Source of the DNA: an uncultured Prevotellaceae bacterium
GTDB taxonomy: Bacteria; Bacteroidota; Bacteroidia; Bacteroidales; Muribaculaceae
Length of the DNA stretch: 64,000 bases
NCBI GenBank assembly: GCA_947302275.1
Contig: CAMYUW010000001.1
Location: forward strand, 104,084 to 168,083
Reading direction: 5' to 3'
This document shows, piece by piece, positions 20,824 through 29,339 of the stretch. The position numbers were made by a program, and so were the translations under genes. How positions within the stretch are numbered: position 1 is the stretch's first letter; the number at the start of each line of letters is the position of its first letter. The notes beneath the pieces were generated by a model. That model was given only the letters and a program-made list of their open reading frames with translations, was not told where the DNA came from and searched no databases.

Positions 20824-23508
20824 TCACTGGTTATAAACCTTCCTGGCGGCCTGTCCCAACAAGAAAACGGGCGAAGTTCCCAAGATAATCCACAGCCAAG
20901 TCTTGAAATCGAGCGGAGCGCAGTCAAACAGGGGTGAGAAGCATTGCACGAGCACTATCTGCCCCACAAAGACCACGACGGCCACCATCCAGAACACCTT
21001 GCTGTCCTCCATGTTGTTGAACGCCCACTTGCCTGTGGCAAACGACCTGGCGTTGAGCATATTCCAGAACTGAAGGAAGACAAAGACGCTGAAGAAAATG
21101 CCCATCTCATGAGCGTTGATGTTGGGGTTGACGCCACGCACGAACACCGGTCCGCCATTGGCCTCACGCACGAAATAATAATACAAGCCGATCATGAGGA
21201 CCGCAAAGATGGTGCCCGAGAGCATGATGAACTTCATCATCACGGGCGTGATGATACTGGCACGTGAATCGCGGGGCTTTTGCTTCATCAAGACACTGTT
21301 GGGTGGCAGAGAAGCCAAGGCCAGAGCGGCAAAAGTATCCATAATCAGGTTCACCCACAACATCTGGGTTACCGACAGAGCCGGCTGCTTGCTGAAAAAC
21401 GAGCAGATGGCCACCACCAGACAGGCACACACGTTCACAGCCAGCTGGAAGAGGATGAAACGTTGAATATTACTATATAACGAACGTCCCCATAGAACCG
21501 CCTTGTTGATGCTCATGAAGGAATTGTCCAGGATAGTAATGTCGCTGGCCTCCTTGGCCACCGCAGTGCCATCACCCATCGACAGGCCCACCTGAGCGGC
21601 ATTCAGGGCAGGGGCATCGTTGGTGCCATCACCGGTGACAGCGACCACTTCGCCCTGCTGCTGCAACAATTTCACGAGGCGTGCCTTGTCGTCGGGGCGG
21701 GCACGAGCCATGATCTTGATGCGTGCGGCACGCTTGGCCGCCTCATCATCATCCAATGCGGCAAAGTCGGGGCCATTGATAATGGCATCATCGGTATCGT
21801 CTTCGGTCCACAAGCCCACCTGGCGGCCGATTTCACGCGCAGTGCCACCCGTATCGCCAGTGACGATCTTGACTTTCACGCCCGCATTGCGGCAATCCTG
21901 GATGGCAGCCGGGACATCGAGGCGAACGGGGTCGCTGATGGCCACAATACCCAGCAACGTGAGCGACGGGCCATTACCACTGGCCAGACCATGCAGTATC
22001 TTGTCGGGATTATCACCATCGGCGAGTTCGGCATAAGCGAAGGCCAGGGTGCGCATCGCCTTGGACTGGTAACTGGTGAGTTCATCCTGCACCTGCTGGA
22101 ACGGAACACCCGCAGAGGTCTTGTCACACAAGCGCATCACAATCTCGGGAGCGCCCTTGAGCAGTAACAGCCGCTTGCCCTCGGAAGCATCGATGACGGT
22201 TGCCATGAACTTGGTCATGGTCGAGAACGGCATCTGGGCCAAGACCTCGTTGTTGTCGCGCATGGCCATATAGTCAACACCTGCATCATGCAGCCACAGC
22301 AAGAGGGCGCCCTCAGTGGGATTGCCCAGGGCGATGATGTTAGAGGGGTCGCTATCGTCAAGAAAAGCCGTGCTGTTGCAGGCAATGCTGGCCTTCACGA
22401 TGTCGCTCATCTCGTCGTCGGCGAGTTTTTCCTCATCGGTCAAGCCATAGAAATGGGCGCGATAGATCTGCATCTTGTTTTGGGTGAGCGTACCCGTCTT
22501 GTCGGTACAGATGACCGTGGTGGCTCCCATCGTCTCGCAGGCATGCATGCGGCGCACGAGGTTGTTATGTTTCAACATCTTGCGCATACTGAGCGCCAGC
22601 GACAAGGTGACACTCATGGGAAGACCCTCGGGCACCGAGACCACAATCAGCGTGACAGCAAGCATCACCGTCTCGATCAAGTACTGAGCATCGGCAACGA
22701 GACCCTCACTGCCCGCTACAAAATACTCGATGAGACGACCCAACACGAGCAGGCCAGCCATGACGTAGCTGCCGCGGGCGATGGTCCGTCCCAGTCGGTC
22801 GAGCTGCTGGGTGAGCGGGGTCTTGATGTTATTGTCAATCTGGGAATCCCTATATACCTTGCCATACTCGGTCTTGTCGCCCACACCATCGACACGCATG
22901 GTGGCGCTGCCCTCGATCACGGTGCTGGCCCTTAACAGCATGTTGACGGGATAGGTGGTTTCGTGGTCGGTTGTCGTCTGCTCATGCGTTTTCCAGGCCG
23001 ACGGTTCTCCAGTGAACGAACTCTCATCCACCCTGAGGTTAAAACTGTCGATGACTGTGCCGTCGGCAGGGATTTTCTCACCGGTTTCAAGAATCACGAT
23101 GTCACCCACCACGATGTCACAACGTGGTACCTGGGTAATGTGGCCGTCGCGCATGACCTTGACCTTGACATGGTCGTCGGTCTGGTTGAGCAAGCGGAAT
23201 TTCTTGTTGGCGTTGACCTCGACGAGGAATCCGACCAGGGTGGCCAGAACGATGGCGATAAAAATGCCGAGGGGTTCAAAGAAAATGCTGAAGCCCATCT
23301 TCAAGACCACAAACTCGTAGATTGACAATCCAACAGATAATGCCAATGCTACAAGAAGAATCTTGATGAGGGGGTCATTGAATTTTTCGAGAAACTGCTT
23401 CCATAAGGGTTCACGCTCGGGTGGCGTGAGCACATTGGAGCCATATTGAGCCCGGCTCGCAATCACTTGCTCGCCAGTCAGTCCTGTATTGTGTCTGCGT
23501 TTAACCAT
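20824..23508 (-). CDS. Calcium-translocating P-type ATPase (PMCA type)
   Basis: P-type signature ICTDKTGTLTQNKM, TGES-type motif (DESSFTGEPS), VAVTGDGTNDAPALNAAQVGLSMG, ~10 TM helices, 894 aa. Confidence 0.93.
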   Translation of the reverse strand: MVKRRHNTGLTGEQVIASRAQYGSNVLTPPEREPLWKQFLEKFNDPLIKILLVALALSVGLSIYEFVVLKMGFSIFFEPLGIFIAIVLATLVGFLVEVNANKKFRLLNQTDDHVKVKVMRDGHITQVPRCDIVVGDIVILETGEKIPADGTVIDSFNLRVDESSFTGEPSAWKTHEQTTTDHETTYPVNMLLRASTVIEGSATMRVDGVGDKTEYGKVYRDSQIDNNIKTPLTQQLDRLGRTIARGSYVMAGLLVLGRLIEYFVAGSEGLVADAQYLIETVMLAVTLIVVSVPEGLPMSVTLSLALSMRKMLKHNNLVRRMHACETMGATTVICTDKTGTLTQNKMQIYRAHFYGLTDEEKLADDEMSDIVKASIACNSTAFLDDSDPSNIIALGNPTEGALLLWLHDAGVDYMAMRDNNEVLAQMPFSTMTKFMATVIDASEGKRLLLLKGAPEIVMRLCDKTSAGVPFQQVQDELTSYQSKAMRTLAFAYAELADGDNPDKILHGLASGNGPSLTLLGIVAISDPVRLDVPAAIQDCRNAGVKVKIVTGDTGGTAREIGRQVGLWTEDDTDDAIINGPDFAALDDDEAAKRAARIKIMARARPDDKARLVKLLQQQGEVVAVTGDGTNDAPALNAAQVGLSMGDGTAVAKEASDITILDNSFMSINKAVLWGRSLYSNIQRFILFQLAVNVCACLVVAICSFFSKQPALSVTQMLWVNLIMDTFAALALASLPPNSVLMKQKPRDSRASIITPVMMKFIMLSGTIFAVLMIGLYYYFVREANGGPVFVRGVNPNINAHEMGIFFSVFVFLQFWNMLNARSFATGKWAFNNMEDSKVFWMVAVVVFVGQIVLVQCFSPLFDCAPLDFKTWLWIILGTSPVFLLGQAARKVYNQ

Positions 23509-23628
23509 CAGTGAAAACTCAACCTTGAGAATTGATAACAGAACGGCATGTTACAAAAACCATGCCAAAAGAAACACCTGCTTTGATTTCCCTGGCGGGA
23601 AGGACCAAAACAGGCGTCATTTCATTTT

Positions 23629-24399
23629 TCAAGCAGTGATCTGCTTGGGCAAGGGGCGACGTGCAAATCGCTGCTTGTTGAAGATGGAATCCCAGCGCAG
23701 CTTAATCACGCCCCAAAGGGCCTCGAAGAAGATGCTGCTGTTCATCTTGCTGGTACCCAGCACACGGTTGATAAAGACGATGGGCACTTCCTTGATTTTG
23801 AAGCCCATGCGATAGGCCGTGAACTTCATCTCGATCTGGAACGCATAGCCCTTGAACTCGATGGCATCGAGATTGATGGACTGTAGCACCTCTCGACGAT
23901 AGCACACATATCCGGCCGTGGCGTCACGCACCTGCATACCGGTAATCAAGCGGACATAGGCCGATGCGAAGTAGCTCATGAGCATTCTACCCATCGGCCA
24001 ATTGACGACATTGACGCCAGTCAGGTATCTTGAACCCACCGACACATCAGCGCCACTCGTGGCGCTGGTGGCCTGCAACTCGGGCAACTTGTCAACGGGA
24101 TGTGAGAAATCGGCGTCCATCTCGATGATGTACTCATAGCCATGGTCAAGCGCCCACTTGAATCCGGCGATATAGGCCGTTCCAAGTCCCTGCTTGCCTG
24201 CACGCTTGAGGATGTTGATGCGTTCGGGGCGCTGGGCAATCATGGCGTCCACAATGGCACCGGTTCCGTCGGGCGAATTGTCATCGACAATAAGCACATC
24301 AAACTGGTGCTCGGTGATATTGAGCACGGCATTAATGATTGCCTGGATGTTTTCCTTCTCGTTGTAAGTAGGAATGATAACTACGCTGTCTGACTTCAT
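23629..24399 (-). CDS. Polyprenol monophosphomannose synthase-like GT2 glycosyltransferase
   Basis: VVIIPTYNEKENIQAIINAVL, DVLIVDDNSPDGTG, YIIEMDADFSHP, GSRYLTGVNVVNWPMGR. Confidence 0.9.
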   Translation of the reverse strand: MKSDSVVIIPTYNEKENIQAIINAVLNITEHQFDVLIVDDNSPDGTGAIVDAMIAQRPERINILKRAGKQGLGTAYIAGFKWALDHGYEYIIEMDADFSHPVDKLPELQATSATSGADVSVGSRYLTGVNVVNWPMGRMLMSYFASAYVRLITGMQVRDATAGYVCYRREVLQSINLDAIEFKGYAFQIEMKFTAYRMGFKIKEVPIVFINRVLGTSKMNSSIFFEALWGVIKLRWDSIFNKQRFARRPLPKQITA

Positions 24400-24560
24400 T
24401 GTGCTTATTTTTTACTTTTTTCGTCCAAATTGAGTACAAAAGTACTACTTTTTCTATAATAATGAGTCAATGGTTGCGAATATTGTATCAATTAATCAAC
24501 TTTTTGATGATTTTGCAACGATTAACAATGTTCATCATGCAAAAACCGTGCCATCGTGAG

Positions 24561-24674
24561 TTGTGAGTTTTTAGTTTTTAGTTTTAAGTTTTAAGTTTTA
24601 AGTATGGTTAGTATCGCCTGACACCAATCGTTTGGATGGCGACTGTAAGTGTGATTGGCCTGGAGGTCGAGAAA
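24561..24674 (+). repeat. Intergenic repeat family A, copy 1
   Basis: agtttttagttttaagttttaagt...tagtatcgcctgacacc...gcgactgtaagtgtgattggcctggaggtcgagaa; similar to copy at 26033-26164. Confidence 0.7.
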
Positions 24675-24690
24675 TTGCGATGGATAGAGG

Positions 24691-25401
24691 TTAGCGGCGG
24701 GTGATGCGGGCGAGGTAGTCGTAGTGGGGGCCACGGGCGATGATGTCGGCCTTGAAGGCGTGGCGCCTGGCGTGCTCGGCAAGGGTTTCGGCATCGACAA
24801 ACAGCCAGGGGAATGACTCGCCTTTTATCTTTTTGTATTGCATCCGGTAAGTCACTTCGCCGTAGTAACCATCTACAGCGGTCAAGTCGATGAAGCCGTC
24901 CTCGTCCTCATAGATATAGCAGATGTCGCTGGAGTCGCACAGCAGTTGCCCGCCTGGAGCCAACAGCTTGTCCACCTGATCGAAGAAGGCGTCCATGCGT
25001 GACAGAGAACCCACGATGCCAATGCCGTTCATGAGCATGAGGATGGTGTCAAATCGGCCGTCGAGGGTGAAAAAGTCCTGCTCACGCGCGTCGTTCACGC
25101 CACGCTCGCGCATGGTGGCGACAGCCAGGGGCGAGATGTCGATGGCGGTGACTTGCTGACCCATCGCCTGCAAGGCCAGGGAATGGCAGCCCGCTCCAGC
25201 TCCGACGTCGAGGATGCTGCCGCGACAGGCTTTGAGGGCATCCTGCTCAATGGCAGGCATCTCGTCGAGGGGACGGAAAAGGGTCTTGACGGGTATCTCG
25301 TCCTCGTCGAACATGGGCGAGAACACGCGTAGCCGTGCCGCCTTGCCTGTGGCATGGTAGTCGGCGATGGCATGTCCCATGGGGTCATTGTCGGCAATCA
25401 T
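24691..25401 (-). CDS. Class I SAM-dependent methyltransferase
   Basis: Motif I GSILDVGAGAGCHSLALQAMG, DISPLAVATMRERGV, FDTILMLMNGIGIVG. Confidence 0.88.
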   Translation of the reverse strand: MIADNDPMGHAIADYHATGKAARLRVFSPMFDEDEIPVKTLFRPLDEMPAIEQDALKACRGSILDVGAGAGCHSLALQAMGQQVTAIDISPLAVATMRERGVNDAREQDFFTLDGRFDTILMLMNGIGIVGSLSRMDAFFDQVDKLLAPGGQLLCDSSDICYIYEDEDGFIDLTAVDGYYGEVTYRMQYKKIKGESFPWLFVDAETLAEHARRHAFKADIIARGPHYDYLARITRR

Positions 25402-25405
25402 ATCG

Positions 25406-26023
25406 CTATCGGATGAAATGGGTTCCTTGCCAGGGTTCGAGTTCGGGCGGGGGTGTGTTGCCTGACTTGAACTGCTTGATCATCCAGGCCATGTTACGGG
25501 CCATGGTGCGCATGGTCTGCATTCCCTCGGCATCCTGAGCGGCCTCACCTGGTTCGCGGCCATAGGCGATGTTCCAGTACTGCGAAGTGGCCAGCGGCAT
25601 GTTGACCATCTGAAAAGGCATCTGCAAAGTCTGGAAGGCAGCAGTGGCACCGCCTCGACGGCAGATGGCGACAGCGGCAGCGGGTTTGCCCTGGACCTGG
25701 GCACCTGCAAAGAGCATACGGTGAACCAGATTGAGTATATTGCCCGTGGGTGTGCCATAATAGACGGGTGAGCCGACGATGAGTCCGTCGGCAGCGTTCA
25801 TCTTGTCGATGACCATATTGCACAGGTCGTCGTTGAAGACACAATGGCCATTGCCCTTGACGGCACAAGTGCCACAGGCGATGCAACCGCGCAGGGGCTT
25901 GGTGCCGATCCACACGATATCGGTCTCGATGCCTTGCTCGTTGAGGGCCTGGGCGGCCTCGTTGAGGGCTTGATAGGTGTTGCCCCGCTCATGGGGCGAT
26001 CCGTTGATTAGTAGGACGGTCAT
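25406..26023 (-). CDS. Flavodoxin-family / NADPH-dependent FMN reductase
   Basis: MTVLLINGSPHERGNTYQALNEAAQAL, CIACGTCAVKGNGHCVFNDD, DGLIVGSPVYYGTPTGNILNLVHRM. Confidence 0.9.
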   Translation of the reverse strand: MTVLLINGSPHERGNTYQALNEAAQALNEQGIETDIVWIGTKPLRGCIACGTCAVKGNGHCVFNDDLCNMVIDKMNAADGLIVGSPVYYGTPTGNILNLVHRMLFAGAQVQGKPAAAVAICRRGGATAAFQTLQMPFQMVNMPLATSQYWNIAYGREPGEAAQDAEGMQTMRTMARNMAWMIKQFKSGNTPPPELEPWQGTHFIR

Positions 26024-26032
26024 GATTCTATT

Positions 26033-26164
26033 TAGTTTTAAGTTGTAGGTTTTTTAGTTTTAAGTTGTAAGTTGTAAGTTTTTAGTACGATTACTATCGC
26101 CTGATACTGACGGTGTGTCATAATTCGCGCCTGTAACTTTAATCGGCCTGGCGGCCGAGAACCT
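26033..26164 (+). repeat. Intergenic repeat family A, copy 2
   Basis: ttagttttaagttgtaggttt...aagtttttagtacgattactatcgcctgatactgacggtgtgtcataattcgcgcctgtaactttaatcggcctggcggccgagaa. Confidence 0.7.
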
Positions 26165-26280
26165 TTAGGTCGGCGAAGCCAAATTAAACAAAAATTTTTT
26201 TAAAAAAATTAAACTCGACGATATGTTTTAGTTTTTATACCGCTTGGCACTGGTCGTTTGTATAATGGAGGCGGATGCCT

Positions 26281-26326
26281 CTCTAAACCCTAACCACTAA
26301 ACTCTAAACTGCTCGCGCAGCGAGCA
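26281..26326 (-). repeat. Intergenic repeat family B, copy 1 (hairpin plus GTTTAGAG tail)
   Basis: - strand: gctcgctgcgcgagcagtttagagtttagtggttagggtttagag; resembles 27254-27299 and 29193-29252. Confidence 0.55.
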
Positions 26327-26857
26327 TCATGCAGGAGTCATGTGGTAGCCCATGGACTTGAGTTGGACGGCGATGCCGGCCTGGTACATGACCTGGAGAC
26401 AAGCGACATAGGCCTTGAAAGCATCGGCTGTGCCTGGCTCGATGTCCTGATGGTAGAGGGCTCGCTTGACTCGCTCGGCACAGTCGCCCACGAGGTTCTG
26501 CGTCTGTTCGGCGGCATCTCCATGCAGGTCGAGCACCTCGTCAAGGATATATTCGTCGAGGTTGTCGTAGCCTCGCTTGTCTCGTAACATCAGGTAGAGG
26601 TTCTCCACCTGACTGTATTTCTCCCAGTCCTCGTCCCAGAACTTGGTAACGGCCATCGAGACAAACATCATCCAGCCCATGGATGCGACGGGGTAATTGG
26701 CAAACTCTCGGGCGCCGTCGGGCAAGTAGGCCTCGGCAATGACGGGCCACTTCTCCTCCACATCGGGGCACTCGGGCCAACGCTCGTCCACGGCCTGACG
26801 GTCGAGGAGGAAGTGGTGCAGGTCGGTCAACAGTGTTGCAGCAAAATCTTCCATCAT
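26327..26857 (-). CDS. Hypothetical protein
   Basis: Internal Met start gives MMEDFAATLLTDLHHFLLDRQAVDERWPECPDVEEKWPVIAEAYLPDGAREFANYPVASMGWMMFVSMAVTKFW; the N-terminal extension of the ORF looks non-coding (low complexity). Confidence 0.7.
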   Translation of the reverse strand: MMEDFAATLLTDLHHFLLDRQAVDERWPECPDVEEKWPVIAEAYLPDGAREFANYPVASMGWMMFVSMAVTKFWDEDWEKYSQVENLYLMLRDKRGYDNLDEYILDEVLDLHGDAAEQTQNLVGDCAERVKRALYHQDIEPGTADAFKAYVACLQVMYQAGIAVQLKSMGYHMTPA

Positions 26858-27057
26858 AACATATTCTAATAAACTGGGAACAAAGATACAACAAAATCGC
26901 CACAACAATAATAAAAGGAAAACAATAAGTACAATAAATACTATGCTATCCAGGTGCCAAAAATTTAAAAACAAGAAATACAACTTATTGATTATCAGAC
27001 AAATATATGAATTATCCTTGTTGTCTTTCTTGTCTTCTTTACTTTATCGGTCGGAAT

Positions 27058-27135
27058 GATTATAACGCGGATTACGCAGATTAACGCGGATGTTTTTTAA
27101 TTAAATCCGTGAAAATTAGCGAAATTCGCGTTTTA
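27058..27135. repeat. Short intergenic palindromic element
   Basis: aacgcggattacgcagattaacgcggatgttttttaattaaatccgtgaaaattagcgaaattcgcgtt: repeated GCGGATTA-like units with inverted atccgtg half. Confidence 0.5.
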
Positions 27136-27253
27136 TTCAAAAATTGTATTTCTTGTGTTTCTTGTTTTCATTTTATTTGTTGTTGTTTTTTTAGGGAGTG
27201 TTGCTTTTTGACATGGTGGTGGGGAAAGGGCGGGTGTAATTTTGCGGCGTGAA

Positions 27254-27299
27254 TGCTCGTGGGGCAAGCAGTTTAGAGGGGTTTACGCTTCCTTTAGAC
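27254..27299 (+). repeat. Repeat family B-like element directly upstream of the portal-like gene
   Basis: gctcgtggggcaagcagtttagaggggtttacgcttcctttaga; 22/28 identical to 29225-29252 over gtttagaggggtttacgcttcctttaga. Confidence 0.5.
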
Positions 27300-27325
27300 A
27301 AAAGATTTTTTAATAAAGAAGAATT

Positions 27326-28750
27326 ATGAGAACAACGACAACCAATGAACAACACACTCGGGTCCTGCATGCGGCCTACCAGGCATGGATGAATGCCTCG
27401 GGATTGCGGCAGTCCAGGCTGAGGAACAAACGGTTCACCTATGGCGACCAATGGGGTGACCTGGTGAGAGACCATGATGGCCGCATGGTTACTGAAGGTG
27501 AGCATTTCGCCAACCAGGGTTGCGACACGATCACGACGAACCTGGTGAGGCAACTGGTCAAAACCATCATCGGCCGATTCCGCTCACAGTATATCAAGTC
27601 TGATGACAGCAAGTGCGATTCGTTACTGTGTAAAACCGCTCAAGCCAATGAGCTGGATGAACTTGACAGCCGTGCACTGGAAGAATTCCTTATCTCGGGC
27701 TGCTGCATCCAGCGTGTGGAGCCTTATCACGAGCCGGGTGAAAGCGAGCGCATCCGAGTGGATAACGTGAATGTGAACCGACTGTTTGTCGGTACGATGA
27801 ATGATATCCGCTCATGGGATTGTGAACTGATTGGGCAACTGCACGACCTGAACATTGCACAGCTGCTGCGACGGGTGGCAAGCGGGAATCCGCGCAAAGC
27901 GGCCTGGGTAAGACGGCTCTATACCGACGGTGCCGAGAGCCGCCTGGCAGACTTCACGACCCGCCTGGGAGCCGATTCGCAACAGGGTACCGACTTTTGG
28001 CATGCCCATGACGGCAAGTGCCGTGCCATCGAGGTGTGGACCCTCGAGAGCCGCGAGGTGGTTGTGTGCCACAACCGCAACGAGGGCAAACTCACGGTTG
28101 AACCGGCAAACGCGATGGCTCGGTTGAAGAATCGCCCTGAAGTGAGTACCCGCTGGGACATTGCGACGGTGTGGCACTGCCGGTGGTACAGCCCAATGGG
28201 AGACCTGCTGGTGGAATATGACTCGCCGTGGGGTCACGGCAGCCATCCGTTTGTCATCAAGTTGTACCCGCTCACCGATGGCGAGGTGCATGCCGTGGTC
28301 GAGGACATCATCGACACGCAGAAACACGTCAACCGCCTGATCTCGGTTCTGGATCACGTGATGCGCAACAGCGCCAAGGGTGTGCTCCTGTTTCCTGAGA
28401 CGGCCCTGCCTGACGGCTGGACATGGGAAGAGGCTCGCCGTTGCTGGTCGAGTGCCAACGGGCTGCTGCCCTATAATCCTCGCCTGGATAACGCCCGGCC
28501 GGAGCAGATCAGTTCGAATGCCTCGAATGCGGGCGCCTACCAGATGATCGAGCTGCAGATGAGACTGTTTGAGGAAATCAGCGGCGTGAGCGGTGCATTG
28601 CAGGGCAAGACTCCCACGGTGAACAGCGCTAACATCTATCAGTTGCAGAGCGAAAATGCCAATATCGCGTTGAGTGACGTGTATGACACGTTTGAGGCCT
28701 TTCGCCGTCAGCGCGACCGCAAAATCGAGAGAATCTCAAATCGAGAATAG
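27326..28750 (+). CDS. Phage portal-like protein (head island 1)
   Basis: 474 aa; KRFTYGDQWGDLV, TNLVRQLVKTIIGRFRSQYI, NVNRLFVGTMNDIRSWDCELIGQLHDLNIAQLLRR, PFVIKLYPLTDGEVHAVVEDIIDTQKHVNRLISVLDHVMRNSAKGVLLFPETALPDG, ISGVSGALQGKTPTVNSANIYQLQSENANIALSDVYDTF: layout typical of tailed-phage portal proteins. Confidence 0.75.
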   Translation: MRTTTTNEQHTRVLHAAYQAWMNASGLRQSRLRNKRFTYGDQWGDLVRDHDGRMVTEGEHFANQGCDTITTNLVRQLVKTIIGRFRSQYIKSDDSKCDSLLCKTAQANELDELDSRALEEFLISGCCIQRVEPYHEPGESERIRVDNVNVNRLFVGTMNDIRSWDCELIGQLHDLNIAQLLRRVASGNPRKAAWVRRLYTDGAESRLADFTTRLGADSQQGTDFWHAHDGKCRAIEVWTLESREVVVCHNRNEGKLTVEPANAMARLKNRPEVSTRWDIATVWHCRWYSPMGDLLVEYDSPWGHGSHPFVIKLYPLTDGEVHAVVEDIIDTQKHVNRLISVLDHVMRNSAKGVLLFPETALPDGWTWEEARRCWSSANGLLPYNPRLDNARPEQISSNASNAGAYQMIELQMRLFEEISGVSGALQGKTPTVNSANIYQLQSENANIALSDVYDTFEAFRRQRDRKIERISNRE

Positions 28751-28791
28751 ATTGTATCAATTATTATTAACCGTTTCATTATTTAATTGTC

Positions 28792-29190
28792 ATGAATGAA
28801 AAGAATGTTTTAGAAGAGAAGGCCAAAGAGGTGGTGACACCGCCGCCCTTTCGCCAGAGTGAAGAGCCACAAGAAGGGGCCGTTAGCGATACGTCCGCCT
28901 CCCCTACCCTGACTGAGCGTGCATCGGCCCTAGGGCTTGAGGAAGACAAGACGCGTCGGCTGTCACAACTGATTGGGGAGATGAATCCCGCGCTCATCAC
29001 CGATGAACTGCTTACCACGCTTGCAAGGGGCATCACCCACGACAACGATGTGGAGAATGCCGATGCTGCGGGGTATCTGCGGGGCCGCAACGAGAAAATC
29101 GAAGCGATGCTGCATCCTGATCCTGAGGAGGAGGGGCCACAGTCCACCCCGATTTTCCCACGGTACTGCCGCCGCAGCATCTGGGATTGA
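28792..29190 (+). CDS. Small acidic ORF between portal and capsid (possible scaffold/assembly protein)
   Basis: 132 aa, charged; location between portal and capsid genes typical of scaffolding proteins. No recognisable domain. Confidence 0.45.
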   Translation: MNEKNVLEEKAKEVVTPPPFRQSEEPQEGAVSDTSASPTLTERASALGLEEDKTRRLSQLIGEMNPALITDELLTTLARGITHDNDVENADAAGYLRGRNEKIEAMLHPDPEEEGPQSTPIFPRYCRRSIWD

Positions 29191-29192
29191 AG

Positions 29193-29252
29193 AGGCTCGC
29201 TGAGCCGGGCAGTTTAAAGTAAATGTTTAAAGGGGCTTACTCCTTCTTTGGA
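29193..29252 (+). repeat. Repeat family B-like element upstream of the capsid-like gene
   Basis: ggctcgctgagccgggcagtttaaagtaaatgtttaaaggggcttactccttctttgga; similar to 27254-27299. Confidence 0.5.
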
Positions 29253-29263
29253 TTTGCAACCAG

Positions 29264-29330
29264 GTTCCAGGCGATAGTAATCGCACTAAAAACTTAAAAC
29301 TAAGAACTTAAAACTAAAAACTTAAAAAAA
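29264..29330 (-). repeat. Intergenic repeat family A, inverted copy
   Basis: Reverse complement reads ttaagtttttagttttaagttcttagttttaagtttttagtgcgattactatcgcctgg, matching copy at 26033-26164. Confidence 0.7.
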
Positions 29331-29339
29331 TTAGAGACC

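Noticed and set aside
26857-26983. N-terminal extension of the 26327 ORF (MYFLFLNFWHLDSIVFIVLIVFLLLLLW...)
   Set aside because: AT-rich low-complexity intergenic sequence; internal start MMEDF is more likely, though a TM anchor cannot be fully excluded.
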